A stretch of 64,000 nucleotides of DNA from Sorex araneus (lineage: Eukaryota; Chordata; Mammalia; Eulipotyphla; Soricidae): contig NC_073312.1 in assembly GCF_027595985.1 (NCBI RefSeq), forward strand, positions 6,246,174 through 6,310,173, given 5' to 3'. The first letter of the stretch is position 1, and each line of letters opens with the position of its first letter. The notes under the pieces were generated by a model. The model saw nothing but the letters and a program-made list of their open reading frames with translations, did no database searches and was not told the DNA's origin. Both the position numbers and the translations under genes were made by a program. Shown in pieces: positions 21,958 to 32,700 of the stretch.

Positions 21958-22206
21958 ATGCCTCTTGGAGAGCCCGGCAAGCTACCGAGAGTATCCCGCC
22001 CATACGGCAGAGCCTGGCAAGCTCCCCATGGCGTATTCATATACCAAAACCAGTAACAATGAGAGGTCTCGTTCCCCTGACCCTGAAGAGCCTCCAATCG
22101 TTGGGAAAGACGAGTAAGGAGAGGCTGGGATGAGGGGAGATGTTACTGGCGCCCACTTGAGTAGATCAATGATGGAATACAGGGTGACAGTGATACAGTG
22201 ATACAG
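21958..22206 (+). mobile_element. Type-2 SINE, long form, 5' truncated
   Basis: It begins inside the body (CTCTTGGAGAGCCCGGCAAG), contains the extra block CTCGTTCCCCTGACCCTGAA, and ends GGTGACAGTGATACAGTG without poly(A). The tRNA-like head is absent. Confidence 0.85.
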
Positions 22207-22815
22207 CATGGCAAACAAAATGCTAATACCCTTGTTCAGCCTCAGGTGTACGCAGCCAGGTCCAAAATTCCCAGCACCCGCTGGGACCTGATCTTGAGGG
22301 ACCCCCCTGTGCCTGGCTGGGTTCCCTGCAGGGATGCTCTAGGTCAGTGACAAACTTTGGGTCCCACCTGAGAACTTACTCGTGCCCCGTTTGGCTTAGA
22401 CAAGAGTCAACAACCACGGCAGCCTGGAGGACCCCCAAGGACCCGGGGGCCCCGTTCTCTCCCTCTGTCCCCCTCTAGTTCCTTCAGGACACCTTTCTCC
22501 TCTGCGTGGCGTGTAAGTCGGGACGCCAGGCACCCCCTGATGCCCACGCTTCATTTTCCCGTTGGTCACAGGCATACATTACTAGGGAAGGGACCCAGGC
22601 CTTGACCTCGGGGGAGAGGGTGGAGTCGGCTCATCAGAGCCTCTGACCGGGCTGTTGTCAGCTTCGCCGGCGAGTCTTGGGTGACCAACCCCGGGGATCA
22701 CTCTCCCGTGCCAGGCACACGTCCTGCTTGCAGGCTCCATCAGGTGGCACAAATTTGGGACTCGTGTTCTTTTGGTATCAGAAAATCTATGTCTAGTTGG
22801 AAGGAAAACTCTCTA
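22207..22815. other. Intergenic sequence, no gene recognised
   Basis: No coding signature, no SINE and no simple repeat longer than a few units. Confidence 0.3.
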
Positions 22816-22881
22816 GGACTGGAGTGGTAGTATAGCAGGCAGAGTGTTTGCCTTGCACGAGGCAAGAACACCACACAGCCC

Positions 22882-22940
<59 letters not shown>

Positions 22941-23035
22941 CCTGAGCCTGTCAGGAGTGATCCCTGAGCACAGAGCCAGGAGTAACCCTGCACTCCTTTG
23001 GCTTTGGCTCCAAAGCTAAAGCAAAACAAAACAAA
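22816..23035 (+). mobile_element. Sense SINE interrupted by a (CA)n microsatellite
   Basis: The head (GGACTGGAGTGGTAGTATAG) and the 3' half (GAGTGATCCCTGAGCACAG) are separated by about 27 CA units (22,885-22,938) in the place of the B box and middle segment. Confidence 0.75.
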
Positions 23036-23458
23036 AATCTCCGAGTGAGTAAGAGAGAAACGTGTCTCGGGGGTGATTTTGTCTCCACGTAAGAGAACAC
23101 GAGTGAGCCGTGGCTTAAGCGAGAAGGGCGGTTATCATTTCCCGGAACAGTGTGAATGAAGGAAGGAAGGGCATTGGCCCTGCAACGTGGTGACATGGTC
23201 AAGGGCCTGCACTCAGGTCATGTGACCCTGTTACCTTGCTCCCCCAGGGCCCCGATGGCTGCTCCCGGCCGAGCAGCACTGTGGTCTTGACGGCATAAGC
23301 CTCAGGAGGAGCGCTGCCCCCACTGTCTATGGTTACGGGGAGAGAACGTTTCCCAGCTTGATTCTGGGTGTCTCTTTAGTCCCCTTGAAAGCCACCAGGC
23401 TATTCCATGACGTAGGCACAGGGGAATCTGGATGGGAAGGGGATCAGCAGGCACTGTC

Positions 23459-23513
<55 letters not shown>

Positions 23514-23683
23514 GAGGGGGGGTGTTTCACACCCAGCGATGCTCAGGGGTTACTCCTGGCTCCGCACTCAGAAATCACTCCTGGCAGTGCTCAGGGGACC
23601 ACATGGGATGCTGGGGATCAAACCCCAGTCGGCGGTGTGCAAGGCAAGTGCGCTCGCCGCTCTGCTGCTACTGCTCTGGCCCC
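23459..23683 (-). mobile_element. (TG)n tract abutting an antisense SINE
   Basis: About 26 TG units (23,459-23,511) lead straight into the antisense SINE body (CACACCCAGCGATGCTCAGG ... CTGCTCTGGCCCC, 23,518-23,683). The microsatellite stands where the T-rich tail would be expected. Confidence 0.8.
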
Positions 23684-24435
23684 CTCATCAGGTATGGTCT
23701 CAACCTGATGCTGGAACGTGGGCTCTGAGAACAGAGAAGGCAGGGCAAACCCAAATTCCAGACAGACCTGGTTCCAGCATCCCCTGCAGGGGGGGAGGCA
23801 CGTGACCAGATACGGCCAATAGGCAGAAGTGACAGGTGCCCGCTTTGGGCTGAGGTCGAGGAACCAGTACACTCATCCAACGCAGTACTCCTACACCTCC
23901 ACTTTCCCATGGAAAACTGGGACTCTGTGGGTGAAGGCACTGCATTGGGGTTTCTGTTGTGCTTCTCTCTGTGGAACCTCTGGGCCCTATACCCATAATT
24001 AGCCTGGCTGGCTTCCATTTGTACCCAGTCCTGTCTCAAATCCATTTCCACCTTTTTTTGATCCTGCTCTGCCCGGATAAAGATCTGGAGATGGCATCAC
24101 CTGGGTTCTCCGGCCCTCTGGTTCACCGTTTGCCTTAGCCAAGGGCAGGCCGATGCAGGGCAAGATCACTGACAGACACCAGGCACTTTGACCTTTTTTT
24201 CTGGCACAATTCAACCCTTCCACCACCTCTTTCCCTGGCAGGGCTCAACTGTCCGGAGGGCCACAGTCCCAGCCTGGCGACCTCTCCCAAGGCTTCACCC
24301 TCATGGTGCTCTGGTGGCTTCTTCCTTTGGCCCTTCAGGCCCGGGGGTGGATAGACCTTGCTTCTCCTGAGGTTCTGTCGACACTGTCTTCCTCCATCTG
24401 CCCTTCGGCTGTGTGTGTGCTTCATCACAGAGATT
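23684..24435. other. Intergenic sequence, possibly an ancient repeat
   Basis: Around 23,800-23,860 the wording (ACCAGATACGGCCAATAGGC, AGAAGTGACAGGTGCC) recalls old mammalian interspersed repeats, but I cannot name the family. No gene is seen. Confidence 0.3.
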
Positions 24436-24452
24436 CACACCTGTTTCCTTCT

Positions 24453-24600
24453 TTTTTTTGGGGGGGGTCACACCCGGCGATGCTCAGGGGTTACTCCTGG
24501 CTCTGCACTCAGGAATTACTCCTGGCGATGCTGGGGATCGAACCTGGGTCGGCCGCGTGCAAGGTAAACGCCCTCCCCGCTGTGCTATCGCTCCAGCCCC
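24453..24600 (-). mobile_element. Type-1 SINE with 17-bp target-site duplication and internal deletion
   Basis: Flanked by CACACCTGTTTCCTTCT at 24,436-24,452 and 24,601-24,617. The segment CTCAGGGGACCATATGGGAT is missing, so the body reads GGCGATGCTGGGGATCG. The deletion lies between two GCT-type words and may be a source-gene variant or a later loss. Confidence 0.95.
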
Positions 24601-24617
24601 CACACCTGTTTCCTTCT

Positions 24618-24990
24618 AAGAGTATGACACTAGTTCTTCCATTTCGATCTGGCCCATTTTGAGTTCAGTTTTGTATATATTGTGAATATGTCCAACTTCG
24701 AACTTTTGCTCACGGATAGCTACTTCCCCTAGAGCTTTTGTCGTGAAGGCTCTTCTCTCCCACTGGATTCTCGGGGCACCTTGGTAGGAAATAACGGGGC
24801 TTCTTTCCGGATTTGTAATTCAATTTCATGGAGCTACGCGCTTTTCTTTCTTGAGAGCATCCCAAAATCTTAACTCTTACAGTTTGGTAGTAAGTCTTGC
24901 TATGGAGAAGCGGAAGTCCTGCCAACTTTGTGTTTCTTTTTCAAGACTTTTTTTTTTTTTTACTGTTCTGTATTTTTCCCTTGGATTTTA
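24618..24990 (-). mobile_element. LINE-1 ORF2 3' region, antisense
   Basis: The order of motifs (CCATTTTGAGTTCAGTTTTG; TCCAACTTCGAACTTTTGC; CAGTTTGGTAGTAAGTCTTG; CCAACTTTGTGTTTCTTTTTC) follows the reverse complement of the end of mammalian LINE-1 ORF2. It is an old, diverged fragment. A SINE sits at its left edge. Confidence 0.7.
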
Positions 24991-25785
24991 GGATCATCCC
25001 TGTCATGTCCAGCCCCGGGGGGTGGAGGCCAACTCAGCATCACCGTCATCTGTCACCAGCTGTGCTGGACATAGTAATGGCCCTTTCACATTCACCGAGG
25101 AGCTGCTGAAATGAACTAACCATCCCACAGACTTCTGTCTAGAGCTCGGAGTGCGTTTCCATGAAGAAGAAAGCTAAACACCCCAGTTACAGAACCTTGG
25201 GCCGCAGAGATAACAACAGCATCACCGAATACTTGGGGCTCTTCCAGTCAGAACCAGCGCGGTGGAGCGCAAAGGCACGAAGTTCAGAGGAAGCTCATTA
25301 CGGCCCTCTCCTTCCCGGGTTACCGAAGTTCAAGTGCCTGAGGGAAGCCCGCGGGGTCTTGTTGGGGAGGAAGTTGGTAGTTAAAAGCCTGACTCGGTTG
25401 CCCTAAAGAGTTCCTAGCCTGCCAGGTGCTTTGCCCTGAGGTACGTTCCCACGGGTGTTCCCACGGGGTGATCCCGTAGGGTGTCAGGGTGAGGGGTCAA
25501 AGCCAGTCCTTGTCCTAGGTGGCTACTCGCTGGCCGGGCACCTCGCCAGTGGGGCAAGAACAGAAACAGGGACCTTCTCGGGACCTCTTGTGTTTCATCC
25601 AGAGGGGCCACCGCTCACCTGTCATAGGCCGGAGCTGGGTGACGGGTCTGGTCCAGTCCCCGGGGAGGAGGGTGGGATTGCACCAGCCTTTGGGCCCAGC
25701 GACACCGTGCCAAGCTGCCCAAGTGCAGCTTTTTCTGGCCAGCCCAGGGTACCCAGTGGGATTTGGGTAGAGCCCTGCAGAAACT
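24991..25785. other. Intergenic sequence, no gene recognised
   Basis: No gene or mobile element recognised. Frames on both strands are short and mutually overlapping. Confidence 0.3.
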
Positions 25786-25789
25786 TCTA

Positions 25790-26137
25790 TTTTTTTTGTT
25801 TGTTTGGGGGTCACTTGGTTGTGTGCAGGGCTGACTCCTGGCTCTGTGCTCAGGGATCACTCCAGCAAGGCCAGGGGAGCCCATAGGGTGCGGCGGGGAG
25901 GGTAGAACTATATGGGTCATATTGAACCCCCTGTACCATCTCTCTGGCCTTAAAACTTGAACATTTTTTTTTCTTTTTTGGGTCACACCCGGCGATGCTC
26001 AGGGGTTACTCCTGGCTTTGCACTCAGGAATCACTCCTGGCGGTGCTCAGGGGACCACATGGGATGCTAGGAATCAACCCGGGTTGGCCGTGTGCAAGGC
26101 AAACGCTCTACCCGTTGTGCTATTGCTCCAGCCCAAA
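25790..26137 (-). mobile_element. Two antisense SINEs, one old and one young
   Basis: Positions 25,790-25,957 are an old copy ending CTCTCTGGCC. Positions 25,963-26,137 are a well preserved copy starting at a T run and ending TGCTCCAGCCC. The younger is flanked by AAAACTTGAACATTTTT and AAAACTGGAACATTTTT, a nearly perfect duplication. Confidence 0.88.
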
Positions 26138-26299
26138 ACTGGAACATTTTTAAAGGACTCCTAATATAGTTCCATCTTCCCTGGACCCTTCCTAAGGTAC
26201 TTTAGCGTTTTGTGGTTCCAGGGACCGGGGAATCAGCTGGTGCCAGGGTGGGATATCGGCTTTGCGTTGCATGTCAGACGTGCAGTTACCACGCAAAGC

Positions 26300-26665
26300 A
26301 GTGGAGTCTGGGCTGCAGTGATCCTGCAGCAAGCAGGGGCTTAGCCTTGCACACGGCCAACCCAGACTCAATCCCCGGCACCCCATTTGGTCCCCTGAAC
26401 CCACCAAGAGTAACTCCTGCGGGGCTGGAGCGATAGCACAGCGGGTAAGGCGTTTGCCTTGCACGCGGCCGACCCGGGTTCGATTCCCAGCGTCCCATAT
26501 GGTCCCCTGAGCACCGCCAGGGGTCATTCCTGAGTGTAGAGCCAGGAATGACCCCTGAGCATTGCCGGGTGTGACCCAAAAAGCAAAAAAAAAAAAAAAG
26601 AGTAACTCCTGAGTGCGGAGTCAGGGTAACTCCTGAGCACTGCCTGGTGTGGCCCAAACACAAAA
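26300..26665 (+). mobile_element. Old sense SINE hosting a young SINE
   Basis: The old element reads CAAGCAGGGGCTTAGCCTTG ... CCACCAAGAGTAACTCCTG, is interrupted at 26,420-26,597, and resumes with GAGTGCGGAGTCAGGG to GGTGTGGCCCAAACAC. Both halves join seamlessly if the insert and one duplication are removed. Confidence 0.9.
26420..26597 (+). mobile_element. Young type-1 SINE nested in an older SINE
   Basis: Flanked by the 14-bp duplication AAGAGTAACTCCTG at 26,406-26,419 and 26,598-26,611. Head, B box (GGGTTCGATTCCC) and A tail are intact, so the copy is close to a consensus. Confidence 0.96.
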
Positions 26666-26998
26666 AAACAGGAGGTGGATTCCCTGACCCGGCCAGTGTT
26701 TAGGGTGCGGTGGGGAGGGAGGAGGCACCATCTGGGACAGTGTATCCACCTCCCTGCCCGACCCACCCAGTCACCCCTGGAGTCCCTGGGATGGTCAGAA
26801 CTGGCGGGGCGGGGTGTATGCCCCCCTGTGGCATGCACTCGGGGGGAACTGTGGACCCCGGAGGAGTGGGGAAGCTCTCAGTGCAGGGAGAGGAAAGTCA
26901 GCCTCAACCCAGACCCGGGTCCTGGGAACCACAGCACAGCGCAGAGAAGGGGGAAAGGATCCCAGGAGTAGGTGGGCAGTGACGTACGGGGGGTGGGA

Positions 26999-27292
26999 GG
27001 GAGGAGAGGGAGAGAGAGACAGAGACAGAGAGACACAGAGAGACAGAGACAGAGAGAAACAGAGAGACAGAAAGAAAGGGAGAGAGAGAGAGAGGGAGAG
27101 AGAGACACTGACAGGGATAGAGAGAGAGGGAAACAGAGACAGAGACAGAGACAGAGAGAGGGATAGAGAGAGAGGGAAACAGAGACAGACAGACAGAGAC
27201 AGAGAGAGGGATATAGAGAGGGGGAAACAGAGACAGACAGAAACAAAGAGAGACAGAGACAGAGACAGAGACAGAGATGGGCAGAGAGACAC
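26999..27292. repeat. (GAGA/GACAGA)n purine-rich simple-sequence array
   Basis: Nearly 300 bp composed of GAGA and GACAGA words with occasional GGGAAA. One block containing AGAGAGGGAAACAGAGACAG is repeated three times (near 27,124, 27,171 and 27,221), so short-range higher-order duplication has occurred. Confidence 0.9.
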
Positions 27293-27535
27293 ACAGTCAC
27301 GCAGACCCAGCTTCTCCCAAAGAGAGCCCCCGAGAGTGATTTCTCAGACCGAGAGGCCAGTGAGCCTGCAGGACAGAGACCCCCGCGTGGCCCGCGGCAG
27401 GCCTGGGGGTGCTGTGCTGTGAGCAGAGGACAGGGTGCGCTTTGGGGCCTTGAAGCTCTTGCCCCCTTCCCGCGGCTGCTCCTTTTCTGCGGGATTCACG
27501 CTCCTCTGGATGGGGCCTTCCTGCCTTTAGGCTAC

Positions 27536-28073
27536 TTTTTTGGGGGGCGGGGGCCATGCCCACCGGTGTTCAGGGGGTATTCTTGGCTCTGTGCCCAGGG
27601 ATTGTTCCTGGAGGGCTTGGGGGACCGTATGGGATGCCAAGGGTCCAACCGGGCCAGCTCCTGACCCCTGCCTTCGGTGCTCTTCTTTAAGTCCCATCTT
27701 GGTATTATTTCTTCCTGAAAACCTCCTTGTCAGCGGCCCCTCCCTGCCTCTGCCTGGCACGACGAGCATCATGGGGTGACCCTGGTGGTCCCCATGCCAG
27801 GGCAGCCTCAAGCCCCCCCCCCACCACTGAATGCCAGCAACAACTGTCTGAGTAGGGAGGGGGCAGAGTCCCCCGTGGGAGATGCTTCTATACGTAGGTC
27901 CCTGGAAAAAAGTGAAAGAAAAGGGGCTGGAGCCATAGGACAGTGGAAAGGCGTTTGCAGTGAACGCGACTGACACAGGTTCGATTCCAGCAGCCCAAAT
28001 GGTTCCTGAGTGCAGAGCCAGGAGTAACCCTGAGCACCAAACGGGGGTGGCCCCCCAAACAAAAACAAACAAG
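27536..28073. mobile_element. Old antisense SINE and degenerate sense SINE
   Basis: Positions 27,536-27,690 carry an antisense body (GGGGGACCGTATGGGATGCC). Positions 27,923-28,073 carry a sense head GGGGCTGGAGCCATAGGACAG and B box AGGTTCGATTCC but lack the middle segment. The sequence between them has no recognised gene. Confidence 0.65.
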
Positions 28074-28076
28074 GGG

Positions 28077-28258
28077 GGGGGCTGGAGCGATAGCACAGCG
28101 GGTAGGGCGTTTGCCTTGCACGCGGCCTACCCGGGTTCGAATCCCAGCATCCCATATGGTTCCCTGAGCACCGCCAGGAGTAATTCCTGAGTGCAGAACC
28201 AGGAGTGACCCCTGTGCATCGCCAGGTGTGACGCCAAAAAAAAAACCAAAAACAAGGA
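28077..28258 (+). mobile_element. Type-1 SINE, sense, young
   Basis: Complete head, B box GGGTTCGAATCCC and A-rich tail. It is the last repeat before the NSMCE4A CpG-rich region. Confidence 0.94.
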
Positions 28259-28379
28259 AAGTCATCCCGGGGTCCAGGGCGAGTCTGGGCTGGACTTCTG
28301 GTGCCCGGGATTCCCTGTTTGCTGAGCTGCCACCCCTTCGGCCCCCCACACCCCCCTACCCCAATGATGGTTCACAGGC

Positions 28380-29444
28380 GCAGCCGGCGCGGGCCAGAGT
28401 CCGTCCCTGGGCTCCAAGGCCAGCGCGGCTGGGTCCTGCTCGGTCGCGGGACACGACGTGGGTGGTGGGTGGCGTGTCCGGCCGTGCGTGGCTGCGGTGC
28501 GGGGCAGCCCAAAGGGTCCGAGAGGGGCAGGGCGGGCGTCCCGAATCGCAGGCGGGCGCGGGGCGTGGGGGCGCGGGGCGTGGGGCTCGGAGCGCGGCGG
28601 GGCGCGGGGACGGGCGGCTTCGGGGCTCTCTGGGCGAGGGGCGAGGGGGCGCGGATTGGGGATTGGGCTTGGGGTGTGAGGCGTGGGGGCGCGGGGCTCC
28701 GGGCCGGGGCTCGGGGCTCGGGGCTCAGGGTTCGGGACTCGGGGCTGGGTCTCGGGCAGGGTCTCAAGGCTCGGAGCTGGGACTCGGGGCTCGACTGGGG
28801 CGCGGGGCCGGGACTCGGGGTTCAGGGCTCGGTGTTCGGGGCTGGGGCTTGGGGCTGGGGCTTGGGGCCGGGACTCAAAGCCGGGATTCCGGGCGCTGGG
28901 CTCGGGCCAGGACTTGGGGTTCGGAACTTGGGCGGAGCTCGGGTCCGGGTTTGGGGTTCGGGCGGGGCTCCGGCCGGGACTCCGGGCTCGGGGCTCGGGC
29001 AGGGGCTGGGGCTCAGGCGGGGCTCGGGCAGGGCTCGGGCCGGGGATGGGCGGGGCTCGGGATGGGCTCGGGCCGGGGATGGGCGGGGCTCGGGGTTCGG
29101 GCCGCGATGGGCGGGGCTCGGGCCAGGGCTCGGGCCAAGGCTGGGCGGGGTCGGGCCGGGGCTCGGGCCGAGCTGGGCGGGGCTCGGGCAGGGCTCGGGC
29201 CGGGGATGGGCGGAGCTCGGGCCGGGGACGGGCGGGGCTAGATCCGGGCGGGGCGGGGCTCGGGCCGAGGCTGGGCGGAGCTAGGGGCTTGGGCGGGGCT
29301 CGGGCCGGCCCGCCCCGCCGCCGCCCGGCCCCTCCGGCCTCCCGCCAGAGGCGTCGCTGTGCCGCCGGCGGGCTCGCGCCGGGTGGGGGTTTCAGTTTCT
29401 GGCGCGAACTTCCGCCGTTCCGAAGTTGCACGGCCGCGGGCGCG
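28380..29444 (+). promoter_or_regulatory. NSMCE4A: NSMCE4A CpG-island promoter with GC-rich minisatellite
   Basis: CpG-dense sequence precedes and includes exon 1. From about 28,690 to 29,320 it consists of degenerate GGGGCTCGG and GGGCCGGGGATGGGCGG units. Within it GGGCGGGGC (an Sp1/KLF-type GC box) occurs at least six times. Just before the start codon are GGCGCGAA at 29,401-29,408 (E2F-like, TTCGCGCC on the other strand) and ACTTCCG at 29,408-29,414 (ETS-like). There is no TATA box. Long frames on both strands here arise because the DNA is almost free of A/T-rich stop codons. Confidence 0.75.
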
Positions 29445-29739
29445 ATGTCGGGGGACAGCAGCGGCCGGCGGGCCGAGGGCCGGGGCCGGAGCCGCGACCC
29501 GCACCGCGACCGTCCCCGCTCCCGCTCCCGCTCGCGGTCGCCGCTGTCGCCCGGGTCCCGCCGCGGCGGCGCCGCGCCCGAGCGCCGGGAGGCCCCGGAG
29601 CGCCCGAGCCTGGAGGACACGGAGCCGTCGGACTCGGGGGACGAGCTGATGGACCCCGCCAGCCTGGAGGAGGAGGAGGACCACGGCCTGTGCCGCCAGA
29701 TCCGCCACCAGTACCGGGCGCTCATCAACTCGGTCCAGC
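29445..29739 (+). CDS. NSMCE4A: NSMCE4A exon 1
   Basis: The start ATG follows GGGCGCG and begins [14 protein letters not shown]. The exon encodes residues 1-98 plus one base. It is an RS-rich basic stretch, an acidic [14 protein letters not shown] segment and the start of the folded region ([15 protein letters not shown]). Donor C|GTAAGG. The leftover C joins AA of exon 2 to make Gln. Confidence 0.97.
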
Positions 29740-32700
29740 GTAAGGCGGCGGGCGGGGACGGGCAGCGGCCGGCGGGAGCGGGCAGGGGCGGGCAGCGGTG
29801 GACAGGCCCGGCCGCGGCTCCCAACGGTGCCCGCGCGCGCCCCGCGTCCCCCCAGCGCCCGCTCGGGCCGCGCGACCTTGGCGGGGGCCGCGCGGGGCCC
29901 GCTGGAGCCGCGGACTCGGGGGACCCTTCCGAAGCCGGGACCCCGCGGACCCCCGGCTCTCCCTTTCTCTTGTTCTGCCGCTGCCGCGTCCCGGCGCGGA
30001 GCGGGTGGGGCCGGTCACGGGGAGCGCGCGCGCTCGGGGCGCGGGGGCCGGGGTGGGGGCGCTCGGTGGTCAGCCCCGCGCCGCTCCCCCTGCGGGTCTG
30101 GGCTTAGCCTGCAGCCCTCGCGCGAGGGCCGAGCCCCCCGCACTGCTGAGTTCGGCATTTTCTTTAAAAAACTAGAAAACCGAGAGGATATACTGAACGC
30201 CAGCGACAAACTGACCGAGGTCCTGGAGGAGGCCAACACGCTGTTCACTGGAGGTAGCTCGCCCCCTGCTTTCCTCGCCCGGCTGTTCTCCTGTCTGTAC
30301 CCGCCGCCCTGGGCCTGGGCTCCCGCTCCCCCCAGGGGTCGTGTGTCCGACTTGGAGGGTCTATCTGCAGTGGATGAGTTCCAGAAGGAAAGGAGCTGGT
30401 GTCTGACTTCCTATTTCTTTTCCTCCCGGTCTCTGCCCCCTAACTATGGCTCACCTGTGGGGATGGCCCCATCCACAGGTGGTGGGCCAGTTGATCTGCA
30501 GCGTGTGTGTGTGTGTGTGTGTGTACGAGAGAGAGTGACCACCTATAAGGCAAGTGCCCTGCCTGCTGTACCATCTCTCTGGCCCCAAAATAAAATCTTG
30601 GGGTCACAGAGATAGTACAGCCAGTGGGGCACTGGCCGTGTACACAACTGACCCAAGTCGGGTTCTGCACCTCATAAGGTCCCCCTGAGCCCACCGGGAG
30701 CGATCCCAGGGCTCAAGGCCAGGAGTAAGCCCCCAACCCATCCTGCTGTGGCCCCTAAAACAAACAAGCAACAACGAAAGAAAGTCTTGGTCCCCTCGCC
30801 TGAGCCCAGGAACTGATCCGTGAGGAGAGTCCCTGGCCCCCACGGGGTGGGCCTGAGCCTTAGGCTTGACCCCCGAGAGGCCCGTGGGCCGCGCTGGGCT
30901 TGGAGAGTCCCACTGGCCTGCAGCCAGCCGTGAAAGTGCCTTGCAGGCAGTCGGCAGGGCGCCCGGGTCGGCCCTGGAGGGAGTCCCTGGCCTCTGACGC
31001 GGGAGTGTCCACAGAAACTCCTGACATGAAAGAAGTCAGCCAGGGAGGAGAGGGCTGGAGAGGTGGGCCGGGGGTCAGGCACTTTCCTCGCAAGCTCTCT
31101 GCCCTGCAGCCCTTGCCGTCCCCCCCAGCCCTGCTGGGTGTGGCCCCCAAACAAGAAACTAAGGCATGAAAATGGCCACAGAAACACAAATCCCAGAAAT
31201 CTCTGCATGTCCGCTGGTCTGAAGCCCACCCAGGATTGAGCCGCCCGTGGGCGCCAGCCCCCGTGGACACAGGCCGCGTGGATTTGAACCTGGCTTTGTG
31301 GGCAGCCCGGCGGCTGAGTTGGCCCCTGTGGTCCTTCCCCACGGGGCCTTTGTCCCTGTTCCTCCCTACCCCAGTGCCCCTGCACCTTTCTCTCTGGGGG
31401 CCGTGTCCCCGACACCCCCCTGGGCACTCTCCTGCCTGCCCCCACACCATTTTGTTGTTGTTGTTATTGGTTTTTGGTTGGAGGGGGGGCCACACCCAGC
31501 AGTGCTCAGGAATCACTCAGGGGACCAGGTGGAATACCGGGGGTGGAACCTGGGTCGGCTGCATGCAAGGCAAACGCCCTACCCGCTTGCTGTCCTATTA
31601 AACCATCTGGGGCCCTTCTCGGTGGTGCCCGGGGCTTCCCCCTGGCTCAGTGTTCAGAGGTCACTCCTGGCGGGCCACGCGGGGCCATACGCAGTGTTGG
31701 GGATTGAGTCCGCCTCGTGCAAAGGAAGCGCCAGACCCGCTGTGCGATCGCCTTGGCCCAGACCACTCTCTTGGTTGGGGGCCAGCACCAGGTGTGCCCC
31801 TGAAAGCAGGCCCTGCTCCGTACCTGGTGGCTCGGGAGACCATGTCAGGTGCTGGGACTGAACTCGGGTTGGCCGCGTGCATCATTATTGCTCCAGCCCG
31901 CCCGCATTTAACTGTGTGTGTGTGTCTTCCCTCCTCTCTGGCAGTGTCCCGGGCCCGAGAGGCCGTGCTGGACGCCCAGTTCCTCGTCTTGGCCTCCGAT
32001 TTGGGCAAGGAGAAGGCCAAGCAGCTGCGCTCTGACCTGAGCTCCTTCGACATGCTCAGATACGTGGAGACGCTGGTGAGTGCCGGGAATCCGGCCCCTG
32101 TCTCGCTCTCTCGGGCACTTTCCTGTCTTCCGTCTCGAGCCCCCTCCCCTCCCCCGAGATAGCTTGGGCCGCCGGGCAGATGGCAGCACATGGCGTGGGG
32201 GCACTTGGGGTGCGCGGTGCAGTCTGAGTGGCGCGGTATTGCGGACTCGGTGCCAAGCTTCTGTGCGAAGGGCTGTGTGCCCTCAGGCCACGCTGTTTCG
32301 CTCTCCTTCATTGCGGTGAACTGGACGCTTTGTCCTCAGCTCAGCTCGGCAGCTCGGCCTGAGCGGAGACGGGCTGGTTTGGGGGGCCTGGCGGGGGCGT
32401 AGATTTGTCCCTCCCCGAGAATCTGCCACAGCCTTACAAACCGACTGGGTCTTTGCACCGTTTTTCTTATTTTGTTTTCTTGCTATTCTTAAGTTCATTT
32501 TGTTTCATTCTCCTTTCCTGCCACTTAATGAGTCTGCACCGTTGTTTCCTGGAGTTTAGAACTTTTCACTGGTGGATTGGCCACAAAGACAGTAACGCTG
32601 ATGTTACTCTGGTTTAGTTGGTTGTCTTAAGACAGCCTCTTCCTAGCATTTCTCTTAGGCTATTGAATTTATGACCGGATTTCTGTGAAATGGTTGTTAA

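Noticed and set aside
26795-27422. Ser/Leu-rich and Arg/Asp-rich frames
   Set aside because: They are translations of the GAGA/GACAGA simple repeat.
1-28000. Coding exons of TACC2 on the minus strand
   Set aside because: Synteny predicts its 5' end near the left side, but none of the frames shows TACC2 sequence. Its first exons may be noncoding or outside the window.
28262-29824. 520-residue Pro/Arg-rich open frame on the minus strand across the NSMCE4A promoter, and similar long + strand frames
   Set aside because: The DNA is a GC-rich minisatellite almost without stop codons in any frame. The translations are repetitive, and the region overlaps NSMCE4A exon 1 on the opposite strand.
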